Of a DNA stretch of 8,652 nt, positions 5,463 through 8,652 are shown piece by piece. The stretch's first letter is position 1, and the number at the start of each line of letters is the position of its first letter. Source of the DNA: an uncultured Clostridia bacterium. Its GTDB lineage: Bacteria; Bacillota; Clostridia; Oscillospirales; Ruminococcaceae. The notes beneath the pieces were generated by a model. It worked only from the letters and a program-made list of their open reading frames with translations. It was not told the DNA's origin and ran no database searches. The translations under genes were made by a program, and so were the position numbers. The DNA lies in contig CAMHBE010000063.1 of assembly GCA_946183095.1 (NCBI GenBank), forward strand, positions 1 to 8,652, written 5' to 3'.

Positions 5463-6438
5463 GTTCGTGTGTCTGCGGACGCATCATCAGCGTGCGCAGG
5501 CTTTCTCCGGGGTCTTTGTCCCCGAAGCATATATTGTAGAGTTCGTCGATTATCGGCGTTTTCACACCGAGTTTTTTTGCGGTATCGTATGCAATGCCGC
5601 AGTTGTTGTATCCTTCAACGGTCCCGACGTTTGCGACCGCGTCCGCCGCCTTCATCCCCTCGCCGATAAGGATACCGGCTCTGTGGTTGCGGGAATGTTT
5701 CGACGTGCAGGTAACGATAAGGTCGCCCACACCGGCAAGTCCGGTGAAAGTCTCCCACTGTGCGCCCATTGCCGTGCCGAGACGTGTGATTTCCGCAAGC
5801 CCGCGTGTCATCAGTGAAGCTATCGTATTGTCGCCGAGGTTCATACCCTCTATTATCCCGCAGCTCAGCGCTATCGGGTTTTTGAGCGCCGCGGCTATCT
5901 CGCACCCCGCGACATCGCTGTTGCCGTAGATACGGAAAGTCTGTGTCTGGAGCAGCCCTTGCAGGTACTCCGCCGCAGCCATATCGTCCGACGACATGAC
6001 CACCGTGGTCGGCACGTTTCTGCTGACTTCTTCGGCGTGGCAGGGTCCCGCCATTATCACAAGACGGTTATCGGGCATCTCCTCGCCGATGACCTGTGAA
6101 AGGCGCTTGCCGGAGCTTTCCTCGAAGCCTTTTCCGACGTTGAGTATCACAGTTTCGGGACGTATGTACGGAGCCGCCTTCTTTGCGACTTCACGCACAC
6201 CCGGCGACGGTATTGCGAATACCACTACATCGGCGCCGCCCACGCAGCTTATATCGGCTGTGAATGCTATCCTGTTGGAGACGGGAACTCCCGGCAGCAG
6301 ACGCTTATGCTCACCGCACCGCAGTATATCCGCTATCTCCTGTTCGTTCCTCGTCCACGCGGTAACTTCGTGACCGGCTTTGTTCCACAGCACCGCGAGC
6401 GCTGTTCCGAATCCGCAGCCGAGTATCGTTATTTTCAT
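5440..6438 (-). CDS. gpsA: NAD(P)H-dependent glycerol-3-phosphate dehydrogenase
   Basis: Reduces dihydroxyacetone phosphate to sn-glycerol 3-phosphate, the backbone precursor for membrane phospholipids; cytoplasmic. The 332 residues match the family length. The N-terminal Rossmann domain begins MKITILGCGFGTALA. Further landmarks are GPCHAEE (131-137; most relatives have Ser for Cys), the catalytic Lys186 in AALKNPIALSCG, GMNLGDN with TRGLAEI (199-217), and GLAGVGDLIVTCTSKHSRN (233-251), all diagnostic of GpsA. The dinucleotide loop reads G-x-G-F-G, apparently one residue shorter than the usual G-x-G-x-W-G. The ATG overlaps the stop of the upstream 48-codon gene as ATGA, which implies translational coupling; there is no strong ribosome binding site of its own. 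Confidence 0.94.
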   Translation of the reverse strand: MKITILGCGFGTALAVLWNKAGHEVTAWTRNEQEIADILRCGEHKRLLPGVPVSNRIAFTADISCVGGADVVVFAIPSPGVREVAKKAAPYIRPETVILNVGKGFEESSGKRLSQVIGEEMPDNRLVIMAGPCHAEEVSRNVPTTVVMSSDDMAAAEYLQGLLQTQTFRIYGNSDVAGCEIAAALKNPIALSCGIIEGMNLGDNTIASLMTRGLAEITRLGTAMGAQWETFTGLAGVGDLIVTCTSKHSRNHRAGILIGEGMKAADAVANVGTVEGYNNCGIAYDTAKKLGVKTPIIDELYNICFGDKDPGESLRTLMMRPQTHERERYWNK

Positions 6439-6581
6439 TTGTTGTCGTTATCTGTGCTTTCGTAGTTTTTGTCGATGCGCTTTATGCCGTTCCTGACTAT
6501 TTCCGCCGCTTTGTCGGAATTTCCGGTTTCGATAAGAGCAAGTATCGATTCAAGCAAAATGCAGAGCTCTTGACTTGACAT
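6435..6581 (-). CDS. Small helical protein translationally coupled to gpsA, function unknown
   Basis: A 48-residue protein, mostly predicted helix: an amphipathic stretch SSQELCILLESILALIE, a short turn, then DKAAEIVRNGIKRIDK and a charged, Asn/Asp-rich tail. I do not recognise a family. ATG 6581 is preceded by AAAGGAG at 6589-6595 with seven-base spacing, which decides this start over an in-frame ATG 17 codons upstream. Its TGA overlaps the gpsA ATG by four bases, so ribosomes finishing it probably re-initiate on gpsA. It may be a genuine small protein, a leader peptide controlling gpsA, or both. Confidence 0.65.
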   Translation of the reverse strand: MSSQELCILLESILALIETGNSDKAAEIVRNGIKRIDKNYESTDNDNK

Positions 6582-6599
6582 GATACCACTCCTTTCAAA

Positions 6600-6648
6600 A
6601 ACACACACCGCGCATCGCTGCTGTTCCCGCAAAGACGCGCGGCGCGGT
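6600..6648 (-). terminator. Candidate terminator downstream of glgA
   Basis: On the minus strand ACCGCGC (6648-6642) pairs with GCGCGGT (6613-6607), followed by GTGTGTTTTT. The 28-base loop is GC-rich and could pair further within itself. It lies 13 bp past the glgA stop and just upstream of the ribosome binding site of the 48-residue protein, so it would separate glgA from the gpsA unit or attenuate read-through. Confidence 0.45.
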
Positions 6649-6661
6649 CATTACATATTTA

Positions 6662-8098
6662 TCAGTTCTCCCAGCTGCAAAGTTCCTGATACAGACCGAT
6701 GTAGAGCTTTGCCGACTGTGTCCAGCTGAAGTCCTTCTTCATGCCTGTCTCGACCAGCTTCTTCCACCTTGCCTTGTCGTCATAGACTTCCTTGCAGCGA
6801 TTGATAGCGCCCAGCATATCGAGTGCGTTGTAGGACTGGAACGTAAATCCTACGCCCTCGCCGCTCTCGTCGCCGTAGTCGAGTATGGAGTCTTTCAGAC
6901 CGCCGGTAGCGCGCACTATCGGAACTGTGCCGTAGCGCAGGGCTATCATCTGTGCAAGTCCGCAGGGCTCGCTCTTGCTCGGCATGAGGAACATATCCGC
7001 GCCGGCGTAGATGCGCTTTGCGTAAGCGGGGATATAGCCGCACTTGAAGCTTACAGCCTTCGGGTATTTGTCCTGCATATAGTAGAAATAATCCTCGTAC
7101 TGCTTATCGCCGGAGCCGAGCACAATGACCTTTATGCCGCTGCATACAACATCGTCGAGAACGCACTTGATAAGGTCGAAGCCCTTATGCTCGACAAGGC
7201 GGGAGATGATACCCATAACGGGCGAATCGCCGCCGGGCAGACCTGCTTCTTCAAGGAGCTTATCCTTGCAGGTAGCTTTGCCTGCCATTTTCCCGACGGT
7301 GAATGTCGCGGGGATATCCTTGTCGGTCTTGGGGTTGTACATATCGGTGTCGATACCGTTGAGGAATCCGCAGGTCTTGTACTGCTTGCTGTTGAGGCAG
7401 CGGTCGAGACCGTGAGAGAACCACGGGTTGAGTATCTCCCTGGCGTAGGTGGGCGAAACGGTAGTTACCTTGTCAGCCATTTCGATTGCGCCCTTCATGA
7501 GGTTCGCGTCGCCGTCGTACTCGATGATGGAGCTTAAATGTCTCGGGATAGAGAAGATCTCCTCGGTGAGTTCAAGACCGTACTGTCCCTGATAGCCGAT
7601 ATTATGGATCGTGAACACATTGCGTATGCCCCACATATTGTGGTGATACTTATAGTATATGTTGTAGTAGATCGGCACCAGCGCTGTCTGCCAGTCGTTG
7701 GAGTTGATGATATCGGGCTTTATTTCGAGATGTTCAAGCATTTCGAGGATAGCTCTCGAGAAGAACGCGTATCTTTCGGCATCGTCGTAATAGCCGTACA
7801 GACCGAAATCACGCTTGAAGTAATACTCGTTGTCGATGAAGTAATATTTTACTCCGTTCAGTTCTGTCGTGAAAATTCCGCAATACTGAGAGCGCCAGCC
7901 TACAGGAACGTAGAAGTTGGTGATGTATTCAAGTTTCTCGCGTACCTCTGGCTTTATCGTGTTGTAGTAATACGGCATTACCACCATACATTCGTGTCCC
8001 GCCTCGACAAGCGCCTTGGGCAGCGATCCCGCAACATCGGCAAGTCCTCCCGAAGCTGCAAACGGCTGTGCCTCACTTGCGGCATATAATATCTTCAT
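6662..8098 (-). CDS. glgA: Glycogen synthase (glucosyltransferase family GT5)
   Basis: Transfers glucose from a nucleotide sugar, normally ADP-glucose in bacteria, to the non-reducing end of an alpha-1,4-glucan; makes glycogen in the cytoplasm. At 478 residues it is full length, with numbering close to the E. coli enzyme. GT5 landmarks are the N-terminal SGGLADVAGSLPKAL, NSNDWQTALVP (132-142), FTIHNIGYQG (162-171), ISRLVEHKG with Arg300 and Lys305, and SEPCGLAQMIALRYG with Glu377. The usual KxGGL lysine, residue 15, is Ala here (FAASGGL). The start is fixed by AGGAGGAG at 8105-8112. It has its own promoter and a leader of about 100 bases. No glgB, glgC or glgD lies in the window. Confidence 0.95.
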   Translation of the reverse strand: MKILYAASEAQPFAASGGLADVAGSLPKALVEAGHECMVVMPYYYNTIKPEVREKLEYITNFYVPVGWRSQYCGIFTTELNGVKYYFIDNEYYFKRDFGLYGYYDDAERYAFFSRAILEMLEHLEIKPDIINSNDWQTALVPIYYNIYYKYHHNMWGIRNVFTIHNIGYQGQYGLELTEEIFSIPRHLSSIIEYDGDANLMKGAIEMADKVTTVSPTYAREILNPWFSHGLDRCLNSKQYKTCGFLNGIDTDMYNPKTDKDIPATFTVGKMAGKATCKDKLLEEAGLPGGDSPVMGIISRLVEHKGFDLIKCVLDDVVCSGIKVIVLGSGDKQYEDYFYYMQDKYPKAVSFKCGYIPAYAKRIYAGADMFLMPSKSEPCGLAQMIALRYGTVPIVRATGGLKDSILDYGDESGEGVGFTFQSYNALDMLGAINRCKEVYDDKARWKKLVETGMKKDFSWTQSAKLYIGLYQELCSWEN

Positions 8099-8205
8099 GT
8101 TAAGCTCCTCCTGTCTTAACGGAACCCTTGTCCCGTGTACTTTTGATCGGTACGGTCATGGTATGCCGGCCGCAAGAGCCGACACAAATAAACTATACCT
8201 ATCTT

Positions 8206-8233
8206 ATTGTACCACATTTTCGGAAAAATGCAA
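8206..8233 (-). promoter_or_regulatory. Sigma-A type promoter of glgA, with extended -10
   Basis: On the minus strand TTGCAT (8233-8228) and TACAAT (8211-8206) are separated by 16 bases. A TG one base before the -10 gives an extended -10 element (TGGTACAAT). Transcription would start near 8199, leaving a leader of about 100 bases before the glgA ATG. I see no recognisable riboswitch in that leader (8099-8199). Confidence 0.65.
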
Positions 8234-8236
8234 TAG

Positions 8237-8268
8237 TATTAGTAAAAAAACATCATTTTTTACTAATA
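8237..8268. repeat. Perfect 13-bp AT-rich inverted repeat just upstream of the glgA promoter
   Basis: TATTAGTAAAAAA (8237-8249) is the exact reverse complement of TTTTTTACTAATA (8256-8268), with a six-base spacer. It begins three bases upstream of the glgA -35 hexamer and 13 bp past the stop of the amidase gene. It could be a regulator binding site for glgA or an AT-rich terminator for the amidase gene. The stem has only two G-C pairs, so a classical intrinsic terminator is less likely. Confidence 0.6.
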
Positions 8269-8281
8269 TATTTGTGCAATT

Positions 8282-8652
8282 TCACGGTCGTCTTGCGCCT
8301 ATGATATGTATGCAGCGTGCGCTGCCGTAGCCGTAGTCGTAGAGCAGCTTGTCATAGGCATCGTTGGTATGCGCCGCAACGTAAGGCATACCTCCGCGTA
8401 CATCCACCACGAACAGGCTGTGGTAGCATCCGTCTTCCATGCAGAGCTGCACGACATCGCCCGGCTGTGCGTCCCGCACCCGCACCTCTTCCCCGAACGG
8501 ACCCGCACCCGTGTTGTTCACCATGAAGTTGTAGAAAAATTCCACCCCCGTCCACGCGGCAGCCCTGTCGAGCAGGGAGATGTAATACCACCCCACATCG
8601 GGCGTGTAGTTCATCACCGCGCCGCCTGCGTAGATGCACTGCGATACGAAGT
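8282..8652 (-). CDS. Amidase_6-type domain protein, N-terminus beyond the window
   Basis: C-terminal part of a protein with a putative amidase domain (Amidase_6, NlpC/P60-like cysteine peptidase fold), probably acting on peptidoglycan or peptides. The frame stays open to the right edge; the first visible residues read FVSQCIYAGGAV, the segment that in this family follows the catalytic Cys in DCTNFVSQ. Downstream are a short GPFG motif, the AQPGDVVQL turn, His in CYHSLFVVD as the likely catalytic histidine, and the AAHTNDAYDKLLYDY segment typical of the C-terminal end. An internal GTG/ATG near 8617 is not the real start. The catalytic Cys and any signal peptide lie outside the window, so location and activity are inferred. 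Confidence 0.8.
   Translation of the reverse strand, partial: FVSQCIYAGGAVMNYTPDVGWYYISLLDRAAAWTGVEFFYNFMVNNTGAGPFGEEVRVRDAQPGDVVQLCMEDGCYHSLFVVDVRGGMPYVAAHTNDAYDKLLYDYGYGSARCIHIIGARRP

Noticed and set aside
7538..8089. 183-codon plus-strand open frame opposite glgA
   Set aside because: Antisense shadow of a clearly conserved glycogen synthase.

Overview
The window looks like chromosomal DNA from a gut-type Firmicute, most likely Ruminococcus or a close relative in the Oscillospiraceae. This rests on base composition near 50% GC, strong AGGAGG-type ribosome binding sites, and the character of the proteins (clostridial GlgA and GpsA variants, a lipoprotein sugar-binding protein, an Amidase_6 protein). 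The genus is an inference; no rRNA or marker gene is present.

Layout, left to right. Positions 1-52 are the right end of a small inverted-repeat mobile element (MITE-like). A structured leader (53-143) then precedes pnuC (154-843, + strand), the only plus-strand gene. An AlkD-type DNA glycosylase gene (824-1501, - strand) converges on pnuC and overlaps it by 20 bp. The 463-bp gap at 1502-1964 has no gene. It holds a truncated MITE end that supplies the ribosome binding site of the alkD-like gene, an intact 165-bp MITE flanked by TA duplications (1565-1729), a strongly self-complementary block closed by a perfect 9-bp stem (1744-1892), and a terminator-like hairpin (1911-1939).

From 1965 to the right edge every gene is on the minus strand. 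In transcription order these are: an Amidase_6 protein cut by the window edge; glgA (glycogen synthase) with its own promoter; a 48-residue protein whose stop overlaps the start of gpsA; gpsA (glycerol-3-phosphate dehydrogenase); an L-fucose/L-arabinose isomerase-family protein with a CcpA/LacI-like operator upstream; a 54-residue cysteine-rich protein; and a lipoprotein ABC solute-binding protein carrying an unusual four-cysteine zinc-ribbon-like insert. No ABC permease is visible.

The themes are carbohydrate uptake and conversion (binding protein, isomerase, glycogen synthase), phospholipid precursor synthesis (gpsA), pyridine nucleotide salvage (pnuC) and alkylation repair. I see no defence system, CRISPR array, tRNA, rRNA or prophage. 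The most unusual content is non-coding: the MITE cluster, the structured block next to it, and the pnuC leader.
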